From contig WPIO01000159.1 in the NCBI GenBank assembly GCA_009760855.2, forward strand, positions 185,001 through 249,000: 64,000 bases of DNA, in the 5' to 3' direction. This document shows, in pieces, positions 15,119-26,031 of the stretch. The stretch comes from Cristatella mucedo. Taxonomy: Eukaryota; Bryozoa; Phylactolaemata; Cristatellidae. A program made the position numbers and the translations under genes. The stretch's first letter is position 1. Each line of letters starts with the position of its first letter. Under the pieces are notes generated by a model. It worked only from the letters and a program-made list of their open reading frames with translations, had not been told where the DNA came from and made no database searches.

Positions 15119-15721
15119 TTATTTCCTACTTTGAATATATAAACCAGCACCTAATTTTCTCTTCATGTTTCCACTATAACCATCAGCTCTGGGAGGAGTG
15201 TAAGGAACAACAGCTTTATCATTAACTACTTTTTCTATTTCTTTATATGCTTTAGGATCATTCTCTTTAAGAGTCTCTGAATAGTCTTCTACTTCTGGTT
15301 CTTCTTCTTCTATCTTTGCCTTTCTACCTTTTTTAGATTTTTTCTTTAACTTTCTCAAGCATCATACGTTTTAATTCAAAATCCATTTCTTTCATCTTTC
15401 TATCATAATCTTCATCTTTTCTTTTTCTTTCAAGCTCATATTCAAGTTCTTTCTTTCTTCTATCTTCTTCAAGTTTATCATCCATTTCTCTTCTTTTCTT
15501 AGCGTAATCTTGATTTATCTTTTCTTGTAGTTCAGTAAGTTTTATTGCTTGATTCATTTCAATACTTTTACTTGCAACTTTTAGTCCTGCATCAACAGCA
15601 TTACTTGTAGTATTTAAAACTTTATTAAAGATATCAACAGCAACATCAAACTTTGCTCCAGAACCACAAAATATTTACCTCCATGTATTCTATCATGTCC
15701 AATTCTAGCATAACTACCCAT
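15119..15721 (-). pseudogene. Charged coiled-coil virion-type protein
   Basis: About 200 codons starting MGSYARIGHDRIHGGKYF behind GTAATATAGAGCA. After a short amphipathic stretch comes a long Lys/Glu/Arg coiled coil (such as KKRREMDDKLEEDRRKKELE), then a Lys-rich patch, an acidic patch and a Tyr/Gly/Pro tail ending QSRK. Frameshifts lie near 15670 and 15350. It sits between capsid and penton-like genes, so a structural or core role is likely, but no family is recognised. Confidence 0.55.
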
Positions 15722-15730
15722 TGCTCTATA

Positions 15731-16628
15731 TTACTTTGAAATTTCTATTGTTGCAACTACATCAGTAATAATACTTACAGCATTTCCATTTTGATCACTT
15801 AATCCTATCTTAAAACTACTTTTTGCATCTATATCACCACGTGTTGGTAAATACAATACATTATGAATATGTAGATCAACTTTTTCACCTGGATTAATAC
15901 ATCAATATCTATAATATATAAAAAACTACATTGTTCTAAAAACCCTTTTCTTCTTTCTACATAATTCTTAAAAGGATCAACTAAATTACAATCAACACTT
16001 ATTCCATCTTATTCCTTTATTATCTGGTAATACCATTGTATTCCATGTTTTAAAGATACCAGCAAAATAATTGCTTTTTCTATTGCTTCATATGGTGTTC
16101 CGCCTACAAGAGAACTATCAAATGTTCCTTGTCGATTTGAATTAAAACCAAGAGTATCACCAATTGAATTTGTAACACTAGCATTACTTCCAAGTAGAAC
16201 AACATAATCACCAACTACTTGCATTAATATTCTATCATTTGTATCAACACTAAATTGTATACCTATGCTATTTCTTTTAGTTGTATTATAAAACGCACTA
16301 TTTTTTATTTTGATGTGGATCCATTTTGAACAACAATAGTTTTTGGTTGAGGTTCTGATAATGCTTTATTTAGAGCAGTAGTTATTTTATTTGAATCATA
16401 ATAACCAGAAGCAATTGTAATATATGCAGTACTTCTATCAGTCATTGACCACTTAAACCAAATTGTATCATTTACATCTTTAATAACATTTAATATTACT
16501 GTATTAGTATAAGTGAACTCTACTCTGCGTAAACCAATTTTATTGTAACCTGAATCAGATCCAAGCATACGCGGTGGAGATAATGTTTTTTATTCTGAAC
16601 TGCTTGTTCCAATTAATCTTATCGACAT
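15731..16628 (-). pseudogene. Second penton-like (minor capsid) paralogue
   Basis: Shares with the next gene the Maverick minor-capsid plan: near the N-terminus DTIWFKWSMTD...AYITIASGYYDSNKI (beta strand, then ITI-x-x-G-x-Y), and at the C-terminus VLYLPTRGDI with IGLSDQNGNAVSI (the L-x-DQ-x-G strand). It has a TAA at codon 13 and frameshifts near 16305, 16060, 16010 and 15900. Two single-jelly-roll paralogues side by side suggest one penton and one spike-like or accessory vertex protein; that split is inference. Confidence 0.6.
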
Positions 16629-16637
16629 TTTCTTACA

Positions 16638-17494
16638 TTAAACTTCAAGAATTTCTATAACAACTGTAATTTCTTGAGAGTTAAAATCTAGAATATTTAA
16701 ATTCTGATCAGTTACAGTAATTTCAATATCAGAAATTGAATCACTAGCAACATTATGATATTCAACAGTAGTTGGTTCATATATCATTCTTTTCCATGGA
16801 TAGAAATCATAAGGAAAACTTCTTAATACTTGTGTTTCTCTTCCACCTATGAAACTAGTTCCACTAGCAACTAAATTACAACTTAAAAGTATTGTATTTA
16901 AATTTGACATATTTATTTCTCCTTCAGATGCAAACTTTGTATTAGGTGTACAAACAACAGGAGTAACACCGGGATACATTTCTGAAAACTTTGGATCAGT
17001 TGTATGAGCAGAACTTGTAAAACCAAGTACACTTGCAATACAAGACTTACTAGCAAGGAATGTCCAACCAACAGGCATAGTAATCAATGAATTAGCAGTA
17101 GAACTATCATAAGTAAGAATACATGTATCAGTTGTAGATGATTGAGTAACTGAATTAGTAATTATATCTGGAACACCAATATTTAAATCATCTGTAATTG
17201 CAGTATATATACCGGGTTTGATTGTTGCTGTTTGTTCTGATCCACCTGCTATTCTATAAACAAATGCATTATTAGATTCAGCTATATTTTTATAGTGTTT
17301 GTTTCACTGAACTCCTTAAAACAAACCTTAAATTGTTTACCTCTTAATAATATTGGTGCATTAATCTTAGCTTTAATAGGATTAGTAGTACTAGTTATAT
17401 TAAAAACAAATCCTTCCTTTCCTGCTTGACTAGATCTCCTAATACTTTCAAGACTTTTTAATATTTCACTAGCAATTTTTATCAAGTCACTCAT
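16638..17494 (-). pseudogene. Penton / minor capsid protein
   Basis: About 285 codons. The N-terminus is FVFNITSTTNPIKAKI, followed after one frameshift near 17285 by NNAFVYRIAGG...ATIKPGIY. The C-terminus carries the family's most typical lines: MSNLNTILLSCNLVASG and SISDIEITVTDQNLNILD. This is the single-jelly-roll vertex protein of Maverick-type virions. The start at 17494 is preceded by CATATATAGAA, the start-site motif. Only one lesion is seen, which makes it one of the better preserved genes. Confidence 0.82.
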
Positions 17495-17496
17495 TT

Positions 17497-18538
17497 CTAT
17501 ATATGATATACAAGATTATTTATCTTTGCAACATACTTATTTGGAGCTTTTCGAGATGTAGCAAGGTAGTCAACAGCAGCGCTGATTGAACTTATTACAC
17601 CTCTATTTCCAGCAGCAAGTTCACGAAGCCATAAATTAAGTTTATCAAGTACTTCTTTTTCAGATTTCACAATCAGTTGAACTATCTCTATTCCTTTTCC
17701 AACAGGATTATAGTTAGGATAACTATAAATTAAATTTTCTGCAGGTTTTCTTGAATCCAAAGCTCCATATTGTGAAAGGAGAAATACAACATCAGAATCA
17801 AATGACTCTTTATCTACTACTCTCATATTTTCTATAGCACTTCTTACATTATTAGATACTGATCCTCTAGTTTTAATTTTATCAAGAAGATATTGTTTCT
17901 TTTCTTTTAGAACATCTGTTTCAGATTCTTGAACAACAGGTTCTTGAACAACAGGTTCTTGAACAACGGGTTCAGATGGAATAATAGGTTCTTGAATAAC
18001 TTTTGCTTTTTTAACTCTCTTCCTATGTTTCTTACCAGTTGAAGGATTAACATTAAGATGATCTGCAATTCCCTTTTGAAGTGAATCAATTGCTTATCTT
18101 ACCTCTGGATTAGCAGAATATGTCTTAGCTTGATTTGCAATATTTACCGCTTTTTTAGGTTTTGCTTCAGCAATAGTGGCAAATCCTTTTTTTACTATAT
18201 TAGAAATATCTACATGTGCTTTTTGATCTAATAATCTTTTTACTTCTTTGTTTTTCCATTTGAACTGCAAGTGATGGTTTAACTTTCTTTAGTTTATCAA
18301 TAACAATATTACCAGAGTTATCAGTTGATTTCTCTAACGCACGTTCATTTAGTTCATGTTCAACTCTATCTCTTGCTTGCATTTCTGCTTCAATTCTTTG
18401 TATCTCTTGAGCATTATCAAGTATACCAGCAACACGTAAACATTCTAAATTAGTAAGTTTATTCTCTAAATATAATGCTTCTTGAAAACTTCCTCTGTAA
18501 GGCTTGTTTTTACTTGCCTATATTTTACCATTTATCAT
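17497..18538 (-). pseudogene. Unknown late-region protein with PVVQE repeats
   Basis: About 347 codons between ATPase and penton genes, all on the minus strand. The N-terminal half is helical and charged. The middle has a basic stretch (STGKKHRKRVKKAKV) followed by a short tandem repeat of EPVVQ units (about 17925-17985). The C-terminal half is mixed (ELAAGNRGVISSISAAVDYL). Breaks: a stop at codon 7, a frameshift near 18245, and a TAA near 18093. The start is preceded by TATAGGAGGAA. A virion core or DNA-binding role is possible; no family is recognised. Confidence 0.5.
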
Positions 18539-18550
18539 TTCCTCCTATAT

Positions 18551-19220
18551 TCAATTAAAAATAGTTATTAATTGTTTACATGTATTATCAATAGACCAAA
18601 ATCTTCCTTCTGATTCTTTTTTAGTTAGATCAATAACACAATAACTAAATCTATTTCTAGTACAAGAGTTAACCCATTCTTTAAACTGTCTCTTATCTCT
18701 ATCCCCAACATATGAATCACAAATGTATTCTATATCAGTATTATTTTGTTTAAAGATTAATATCATATTTATATTGTTTCTTATTTCTCTTCTAGGGAAT
18801 AATAGTAAATCCTTGAGCAAGATAGAATATATTCAATCCTTTATGTCTACCTCTAGTAAAATAATCTAATATCTTAGATTGATCTTCATTCATTAAATCA
18901 TCTAATACAACAACATGCTTACAATTCTTATAAGAATCAACTTCTGGCATATTATCAATTCCATTAACCCAAACGTAAGCAGACTTATCTTCTGTCATTG
19001 ACATAAGACCACGATAACCCTTTTGATCTAAACTTGAAGCAATGATTGTACATGTATCATAATTGAGCATACCATAAAATATCCAATTCATTACTAACTG
19101 TGATTTACCTGTTCCACTTGGTCCAAGCACTAATGCTCTAATAGGAACTGTAGGTAATGGTTCTTTATGTAAAGTATCTATATCTTGTCCAAAATTGAAA
19201 GCTTAAACTTGCAAAGACAT
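18551..19220 (-). pseudogene. FtsK/HerA-type DNA-packaging ATPase (A32-like)
   Basis: Walker A is GPSGTGKSQLV and Walker B is KHVVVLDDLM. The downstream family line is FTRGRHKGLNIFYLAQ. About 220 residues is the usual Maverick length. It would pump the viral genome into the capsid. Breaks are a TAA at codon 6 (near 19203) and a frameshift near 18795 that splits the C-terminal third. It starts immediately opposite the divergent zinc-ribbon/protease gene, whose ATG is 29 bases away. Confidence 0.9.
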
Positions 19221-19248
19221 TTTTTCTATGTTATAATGTTTAATAGAT

Positions 19249-20097
19249 ATGGAAATGTATTCTTTGAAGTGTAAAAAACAAACTGATACAATCAATGAAC
19301 AATATGTTGAAGTAGATTCAACTAAAGGAATGAGAGGAATGCTTAAAGGTGTTTGTACTATTTGTGACAGTAAGAAGTCAAAGTTTGTTAAGTTAAGATC
19401 TGGTGAAGGTGGTCTATCTCATGGTAAAAGAACTGGTTCTGATGGTCTATCTCATAGTAAAAGATTAGGTACTGGTGGTCTGTCTCATGGTAAAAGATTA
19501 GATACTGGTGGATTATCTCGTGGAAAAAGATTAGGAACATGTGGTCTATATCAAAAAGATTAGGAACAGGATCTGTACCTTTACCAGCTATCTCTGCAGG
19601 AATATCAAATAAACTTAGTAAAACATTCTCAGGTAGTGCTAATAGATATACTGGTGAGTGTGCAGATAAAGAACAAATGATTGTAGAACTTAAAAAGACT
19701 ATTGACAAACTAAAAAAAAGGTAAAAACCAACACCTTTAACTGATACAGAAATAAATAATTATAGAAAAGAATTAGGTATAAAAAAAATTTAGAGGTGTG
19801 TTTGCAAGAGATGAACTAACAAAACCATTAACAAATGAATGTCTTATTTGCAAAACTGGTGATTCACAAAAAGCAATATATCACTGGGTAGCACTTAAAA
19901 AAGAAGGAAAACAATGTTTTTACTTTGATTCATTCGGTGCTCCACCAATGCCTGAAGTAATAAATTATTTTGGTGTTATACCAACATTTCAGACATTTAA
20001 GCTGCAAGAATATAATCAAACCGATTGTGGAAGAAGGTGTCTAATCTTCTTAAAACTAATGCAAGAATCAGATTTTGGATCGACAATGGAGTTATAA
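19249..20097 (+). pseudogene. Zinc ribbon, 11-residue repeats and adenain-type protease in one transcription unit
   Basis: Residues 1-48 form a zinc-ribbon-like module with paired cysteines (YSLKCKKQTD...GVCTICDSKKSKF), like the small DUF5679-type proteins of related viruses. Next come five copies of GLSHGKRLGTG (11 residues), then a helical linker. The last ~100 residues are an adenovirus-protease-like cysteine peptidase: His in YHWVALKK, Asp in YFDSFGAPP, and Gln/Cys in YNQTDCGRRC. This enzyme would mature capsid proteins. Frameshifts near 19560 and about 19790, plus a TAA near 19723, break the frame. Whether the three parts were one protein or two overlapping genes cannot be settled here. 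The start lies behind TAATAGAT. Confidence 0.8.
19411..19570 (+). repeat. 33-bp in-frame tandem repeat
   Basis: About five 33-bp units encode variants of GLSHGKRLGTG within the zinc-ribbon/protease unit. The first-to-last units differ by several substitutions, and the last is truncated and joins a frameshift. Confidence 0.9.
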
Positions 20098-20132
20098 ATT
20101 TAATTTAAACATTTTCTTTTCCTTGTATAGAA

Positions 20133-20336
20133 ATGAAAAATAAAAAATTCGTAGTACTTGAAAATGCCTCTGCTGTAATTCCTAAAGGAAAACCAGCTCG
20201 AGTTCATATTGAAGAGAAAATGAGTAAAGATTCTAAACCTTACTTCAATGCATGGATTTATATCACTGAAGATATGAGACCTGTTCTCGAATATATTGCT
20301 AATAGAGCATGTATGAAGCTTGAGTACAGTGGATAA
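20133..20336 (+). CDS. Small unknown viral protein, 67 codons, intact
   Basis: Starts directly behind TTGTATAGAA. It is a compact basic protein (KGKPARVHIEEKMSKDSKPY) with one hydrophobic beta-like stretch and a C-terminal helix (DMRPVLEYIANRACMK). No family is recognised. It lies 35 bases after the protease frame and 3 bases before the next small gene, so the three may be one transcription unit. Confidence 0.6.
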   Translation: MKNKKFVVLENASAVIPKGKPARVHIEEKMSKDSKPYFNAWIYITEDMRPVLEYIANRACMKLEYSG

Positions 20337-20339
20337 GAT

Positions 20340-20620
20340 ATGTCAGGTCGTTCAACTATTGGTATAAGAATTGCATTTGGTACTAAACCAAGTATATTCT
20401 TTGATCAAAAGAACAAACAAATGAAATTCGGTAGTGTTGCTGAAATAATTCAAAAATTTGGTAATGACTTTGCTGTTACTGGTATTCTAGATGGAGGTTA
20501 TGTAACTAAAGATACTTATAATTCAGAAGAAAGACTTAATATTAGATTGAAACTTTTGAACAAGTTAAAGTGTATGCTGTAGATAAGCATCAAGGTAATT
20601 TTAATCCTGCTGATTATTAG
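20340..20620 (+). pseudogene. Small unknown viral protein, one frameshift
   Basis: Starts MSGRSTIGIRIAFGTKPS and keeps coding-like wording to about 20555. A frameshift follows, and the alternate frame continues to TAG at 20618-20620, ending NFNPADY. About 93 codons, beta-rich, no known family. It converges with the PLA2 gene, whose stop lies only a few bases away. Confidence 0.5.
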
Positions 20621-20623
20621 ACA

Positions 20624-21457
20624 CTAAAAAAATTTTAAAAAAAAACAAAAATACATAAACAAATAAAACAAAATAAAAATTATATTATATCTTTTTTTAC
20701 TTATAGCTAACATTTTATCTACTAGATTCTTTGCATAATTAGTTATCTTACTTATACTTGATGGATTACTTACTTTGTCTTTTAATAATTCCATTGCAAA
20801 TTTACTATCTAGTAAACCACCACCAACAAAGCCAGGTCCCAAATGACTTTTTGCGGCCATAATTGCGGCAACAGTTTTAGCATCATTACGAACGTAAGCC
20901 GGTTGACGAGGATCAAGAGAAATTCTAGCAGCTGATTCTGCAAGAACCATAGCAGATAAATTTCTTATTTCTGTTCTTTTTGGTTCTGGATCAGATGCTG
21001 TCTCTGTATAAAGACTATCATGCACCAAAGCCGATCTATCAAGATCGTTTACCCCCTCGTAGCCTTGATCCAAACGTTTTCTAAACTGTGTTCCTGGACC
21101 AGCATATGAATATGCACCTGCACTGTTAAAAGAACCACCTGGTACATTTTCTGATTGAACGCCTTTTGGTAATTTCCAATGAAACTCTCTACCACCTGCT
21201 AACTTATTTATAATATCTACGATGCCTGAGCCAACTTTTCTATTTGCTTTTAGTTTTTTAAGAGAAAGATTCAATTGCAATCCAGTATTTTTATTTCTAC
21301 TCTTTTCTGTTCTTGCTAGTTGAGTCTTTGCAAGAAGAATAGGAACAGATCCAGAAAGGTCTTCGTGTTTCAAACGAATAGAAATTGGTTCTTTAGAACT
21401 ATGAATTAGTTTTACTTGATGATCAGATAGAGCTCATTTTGCTTCTTGATATGTCAC
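20624..21457 (-). pseudogene. Phospholipase A2 (parvovirus VP1-like) virion protein
   Basis: The PLA2 core is explicit: the calcium-binding loop YAGPGTQF and, about 25 residues later, the catalytic helix LVHDSLYTE (HD-x-x-Y). Upstream is a KEPISIRLKHEDLSG...LLAKTQLART...LQLNLSLKKLKAN region. It matches the N-terminal pattern of the small membrane-active (pX-like) virion proteins of adintoviruses and relatives. Such PLA2s act on endosomal membranes during entry. The expected ATG behind TATATAGA reads GTG (21457), and a TGA lies at 21434-21436. The rest is open to the end. The hydrophobic C-terminal tail (IIFILFYLFMYFCFF) may be a membrane anchor or read-through into AT-rich sequence. Confidence 0.85.
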
Positions 21458-21507
21458 TCTATATAAATTAAAATTATTTTAAAGAGATAAAAAAACAGTA
21501 TATAGAA

Positions 21508-22008
21508 ATGAATCGAGAAGTTAATGCTTTGAGAGAACGTGTTAATGAGTTGCTAGCATACAATGCTTTTAGTGGAAAATTTACCTGGAGAGTTGATAGG
21601 ACAGGATCTGCAACAGCTGGGAATGAAGCAGGATCAATTTATCCAAGTGGATATACAAGGTATACAACAACTGATGGAAAAAGATATCTTTCTCACAGAC
21701 TTGCATATTTGATAGTGAAAGATAAAATGCCTTTATAAGAAATAGATCACATTGATAGATGTAAACTAAATAATTCTTTCGCTAATTTACGTGAGGCAAC
21801 ATCATCTGAAAAAAATAGAAATGAACCAAAGCGAAAAGATCTATCATCTGATTTTATCGGTGTATGTTTTGATAAAAGAGCAAACAAATATAAAGCCTAT
21901 ATTAGAATAGATAAACATTTATATCATTTGGGTTATTTTGACAATGAAGAAGATGCTTCAACTGCTCATGATATGGTTGCAATAAAACTCCATCTAGAAT
22001 TTGCTTGA
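21508..22008 (+). pseudogene. HNH endonuclease with AP2-like DNA-binding domain, one stop
   Basis: A 166-codon frame broken once by TAA at 21736-21738. The N-terminal part is helical. HNH core: LSHRLAYLIV, then EIDHIDRCKLNNSFANLREA and NRNEPK. The C-terminal AP2-type DNA-binding unit reads GVCFDKRANKYKAYIRI...LGYFDNEEDASTAHD. HNH-AP2 enzymes are typical free-standing homing endonucleases of phages and large DNA viruses. The start follows CAGTATATAGAA, so the gene uses the element's own start-site motif and is probably a resident gene. Confidence 0.85.
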
Positions 22009-22061
22009 CTTAATTTTACTTATTGTGTAACAGAAGATAATAAAATAGTTAGATACACTGA

Positions 22062-23695
22062 CTACTTATTACGGCACTTTTGTTTTAATTCTGCTAGTAA
22101 TTTTCTTATTTCTCTGTCAATCTCCTCTTGTGATGCACCTCTAGAATAGAGAACACTAATTAACGTACCACCTTCAATTTTATAATTACACGTTTTCTTG
22201 CCACCTACCGCAGTACTTTCTACTTTTTTAATTGCATTCTTTACTTCTGGTGCGAAATCCACAAAAAAGCCGCCGCTCTCCTCCACTGTCTTCCTTGTTC
22301 AGTGTAGTCCAATCGATTCTTTACTTCTGATTTTTGAACTTTTCCACTAATATCAATATCAACTCCATGAATAATTAATTTTACCATGTCCTTCAAATCC
22401 CTAATAGCATGTGTTAACCTTTCACTTTGTAATGTTATGTTATGTGTTATGTATCTCCGTCAGTAACTCCACAAAGTCATAAAGACCATGTGGGTGTTAC
22501 GCAGGAGAGTTTTCTATAGCGCACTCACAGCCTAAGCGGCTTTCGGTACGCATTCGGTAGCCAACAGACTTCGTCTCACGCAACAAAGAGAAAGTGGGAA
22601 GCATAGCAGAGTCAGGAGAGCAGTTGAGGTAGTGAGTAGCATAGAAGTAGCAGTTCAGGACCGCTGAAAAAGATGTGCCATCGTCGGCAGTTGGAGAGTA
22701 GATGTCGTTGCGTAAGAATTGTGGAAACGAGTTCCACAGTCTAGGACCTGCAGAGCTAAAGCTTCTGTCGCCAACTGTCTTTAAGCGAAGGAATGGGACA
22801 GCTAATTTATTGTCCACACAGGACCTGAAGGCGCGAACAGGCTGAAACTGATGCAGCAGTTCAGCTAGGTACGAAGGAGCCAAGCCGTGGCGGGCCTTGT
22901 GGGTCAGTGTAAGAACTTTGCTCTGTATCCTTTGCTCAACCGGCAACCATCCTAGCTCTTTCAGCAAAGGTGACACGTGCTCAAACCGCTGGGACTTGAA
23001 GACCAGCCTTGCAGCCTTATTCATAGTCCGCTGTAGTGGCATAATAGCTTTCTCTGGTAGCCCAGCCAAAAGGGAATTACAATAATCAAGCCGAGACAGA
23101 ACTAAAGAGCTAGTTGAATTTTTTACAAGCCTCTGTGGGAGACAGCTTCTAATCTTGGATAGGGATCGGATGTGATGGCTAGCTGTAGAGGCAGTCTTCT
23201 GAATGAAGCTTTTGAAATTGAGGCAGCTGTCGAACACGACACCTAGATTTCGAGCACGTGGTAAAGGTCGCACAGTAGCATCATCTATTAGAACAGCAAA
23301 GCCTTTTAATCCAGCCACACGCTTAGGGTGTCCAATGAGAAGCAGTTCTGTTTTATCGTCATTTAATTTTCGGAAGTTTTCCGACATCCAGGATCGAATA
23401 TCGGCAAGGCAAGCATTCAGTTTCTCAGTTGCTGCAGCAGATTCCGACGGTTTAAATGACAAATGCAACTGAGTATCGTCAGCATAGAAGTGATAGAGCT
23501 TCCATTATTTTGATTGTGTGTTTTCATAGGTGGTGCTTTTGAAGCGAACATTGTTTCATCTATTAATTTTTTTATTAGGCCAGCAACAGTAACAGCAATT
23601 GAAATAGCTGTTCCTGCTGCTCCTACTGCTACTGCAGCAATTGCACCAACAATAGCAGGAATTGCAGGAAGAAAACCCTTCTAACTTCTAACTTT
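22062..23695 (-). pseudogene. Hydrophobic virion-type protein split by LINE-B
   Basis: The 5' part (about 23510-23680) encodes an alanine/valine-rich hydrophobic segment (PAIPAIVGAIAAVAVGAAG and following) and then a polar tail. This composition is usual for small membrane-active minor virion proteins. After the LINE-B insertion, coding-like wording resumes on the same strand below 22425 (LTHAIRDLKDMVKLII, then ISGKVQKSEVKNRLD). It ends with the intact frame 22062-22286 (GASQEEIDREIRKLLAELKQ). A frameshift lies near 22290. I infer one interrupted gene from shared strand and order; two genes are possible. Confidence 0.45.
22425..23507 (-). mobile_element. LINE-B insertion (CR1/L2-like), 5'-truncated
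   Basis: A second LINE family, distinct from LINE-A. It begins inside the RT at YHFYADDTQLHLSF. The connection domain follows (FRKLNDDKTELLLIG, KAARLVFKSQRFEHVSPLL, ELGWLPVEQRIQSKVLTLTH), then SSAGPRLWNSFPQFLRNDI. The 3' end has a TTATGT-type tail near 22425-22445. The frame is open for 323 codons. Related fragments lie at 36535 and 58563. Confidence 0.92.
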
Positions 23696-23710
23696 ATAGA
23701 AATCTTTTGA

Positions 23711-24247
23711 TCAGGATTTAGGATCAAGTTGGGTAGCATCCCAATTTACTTTGATTCCAAAAACATCGCTTAAATATTCACTAGGACTCCAATACCATGG
23801 GCAATTATCTTTTTCTGCTGCAAGTAATATAGCATTAATCTTAAGACCTATTTCTAAAGATTCAATCATCTTTTGTAGTCCTTTTTCTGTCATTGTTTTC
23901 CAGAATACTTGTCCGTATTTACCAGAAGTAATATCATCTACTATTTCTTTTTTTAAAAGACCTAGATCAACTATTCCTGTAAATCAACCAAGAAATCCTC
24001 CTAAAACATTAGCACCTGCACCAATTACTTTAAGTGATTGTAAGACTTTAGGTACTGCTGTTGCGATTTTCTTATTAACAGCCAATGAAAACTTTGCTGC
24101 AAGTTTTGGAACTAGTTTTGTTACTACTTTTTCACCTACATTTGTAGCAGTTTTAACTCCTTCTATTACTTCTTTACTTGTTTTACCTCCTTCTTTTATA
24201 TCTTCACCTACACCTTTACCTTTTCTTAATTTTGCTTTTTTCATCAT
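23711..24247 (-). pseudogene. Unknown viral protein, one stop
   Basis: 178 codons with a single TGA at 23984-23986. The N-terminal third is Lys/Gly-rich (KKAKLRKGKGVGEDIKEGG). The middle is amphipathic and hydrophobic (KLVPKLAAKFSLAVNKK, then VIGAGANVLGGFLG). The C-terminal part is Trp/Tyr-containing (NCPWYWSPSEYLSDVFG). It diverges from the fibre-like gene at 24260 across 12 bases containing TATATTATA. A membrane-associated virion protein is possible; no family is recognised. Confidence 0.5.
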
Positions 24248-24259
24248 ATATTATAAGTA

Positions 24260-25125
24260 ATGGAAAAAGTTAAAAAAGTTAATGGTAATATTTATACTAA
24301 TCTTGATGCAAATAATAATAGAATAACTAATTTAGGATTTCCTGTTAACAGTGGTGATGCTATAAGATAGGATTATGCTCTTAGTTCAAGTGTTGGTAAC
24401 AATGTTATTAGTAATCCTTCAGGAGAAATAGCAAAATTATCAAGTCTAACTGATTTATTACCAAAAAGTGAAGCAATAATGAAATCACAATTGAATTGTA
24501 AGAATGTTGATGGTACATCTGGTAATTCTGCTAATGGGATCGTCTATTCAGATTTAAGACCTTTTAAAGTAATACACTATGGATTACTTAAAAGTATGAC
24601 AGCACTGTTTCAAGGTAAAGCAATGTCAAGTATTGATATGGGAAATAAGAATATTATTAATGTAAAAGATTCTGATGTAGCAACAAAACAATATGTTGAT
24701 ACTAATAAACAAGTACCATTTAAATATTTTGGTGTGATGCCCCCTTATCCAAGTATATTATATCTTGATATGTTAGGTTTAAATATTACTGCTAATGGAA
24801 GTACAGGTCAAAGTTTTTCACTAACACAAATTACACCAGGGGATACACCTCTTATACACCAACAATTAAAAAAATAATAGGATATACAACTAATCTTAAA
24901 ACATTCTTTCCAGGAGTTTTACCTAATTTTGGAATGGTGTCTGATATTATGTATGCAACTGATAAAACTAATTATTATCTATAGTTAACTAGTGATAATA
25001 CTTATGGTGTAAGTGGTACAGTAGTTTTAATAACTAATATTGATGGAACGTGTAGATATGCTATTGATAAGTTTTCTGTTGCAAGTGGAATTACTTTTAT
25101 AGATTTTATTGTTAGTATTGTATAG
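24260..25125 (+). pseudogene. Phage tail-fibre-like protein, copy 2
   Basis: The N-terminal repeat NNRITNLGFPVNSGDAI is interrupted by TAG at 24368-24370. A second repeat reads IDMGNKNIINVKDSDVATKQ then YVDT. After it comes a non-repeat C-terminal domain of about 130 residues, with a frameshift near 24875 and a TAG near 24985. The stop codon (25123-25125) is itself part of the TATAGA motif before the next gene, which starts at 25128. Attachment function is inferred from the repeat only. Confidence 0.6.
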
Positions 25126-25127
25126 AA

Positions 25128-26030
25128 ATGTTAGGTCATAGAAAAAAAGGAAAATGTGTTAGTTCGAAGAATTATATTAGGAAGACTGGTGATGGATGTA
25201 CTTAGTGGAAATCTAAGTATGAATGGAAATCTTATAAAGAATTTAGGTGATCCTGTTGATGTTGGAGATGCTGTATATAGAAAGCATATAGATACTTTGT
25301 TACAAAGATTTCTAGATCAACTAAAAATGATGTAGATATTGATATGAATAATTTTAGAATAGTGGATCTTGCAAATCCTATAAATTTTAGTGATGCTGCA
25401 ACGAAGGATTATGCTGATACTAAGTTACCTATTACTGGTAGAACAATTAGAGGAAATCTAGTTGTAAATGATGGTATTAAAGTTACAGTTTCATATGCTG
25501 GTGGAAATTCAGACCTTGATTATACTGCTCCAAATAAAAAGTATATTAATGACAACTTTCTTAATTTACATGGTGGAATAGGTAATGGTAATTTAGACAT
25601 GCGAAATAATTTTATTTAAATCGTAAATGATCCTGTTAATCTAACTGATGGTGTTAATCTTGGTTATCTAAATAAAATATCTGACGGAAATGTTGCAAAA
25701 ATATAATTTAATGGAGTAATAAATTCATCTCAATCAACAAATGTTTATGGAACAAACTATCAAGGGAAATGGAATGTTGTTATTGATGATATTGTAGTTC
25801 TTCCTAGATCTTTATTTGTAATTTCAACGATGTATGTTGCACCAAATGGATCACTAAAAATGCTAATTCCTCTTCCACCAGCGGGAACAAATTCTAGTTA
25901 TTCACTTCAGTTATTTGGAAATTATATTATAGATTCAAATAACAGATTAGTAGAAGGTTCACCAATTATATCTGGACAAGATTTATTTGATAAAACAATA
26001 ACTGTAACTGTTTATATAGCAATATATTAA
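25128..26030 (+). pseudogene. Phage tail-fibre-like protein, copy 3
   Basis: Starts behind GTATAGAA and has three repeats: LSGNLSMNGNLIKNLGDPVD, FRIVDLANPINFSDAATKDY and LDMRNNFI...VNDPVNLTDGVN. A C-terminal globular region of about 110 residues ends ITVTVYIAIY. Frameshifts lie near 25198 and 25322, with stops at 25617-25619 and near 25704. It is spaced 2 bases from copy 2 and 1 base from copy 4, so the three look like a tandem paralogous set. Confidence 0.65.
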
Positions 26031-26031
26031 A

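Noticed and set aside
19411-19570. CRISPR array
   Set aside because: The 33-bp units are contiguous and in coding phase, with no spacers. No CRISPR structure is seen anywhere in the window.
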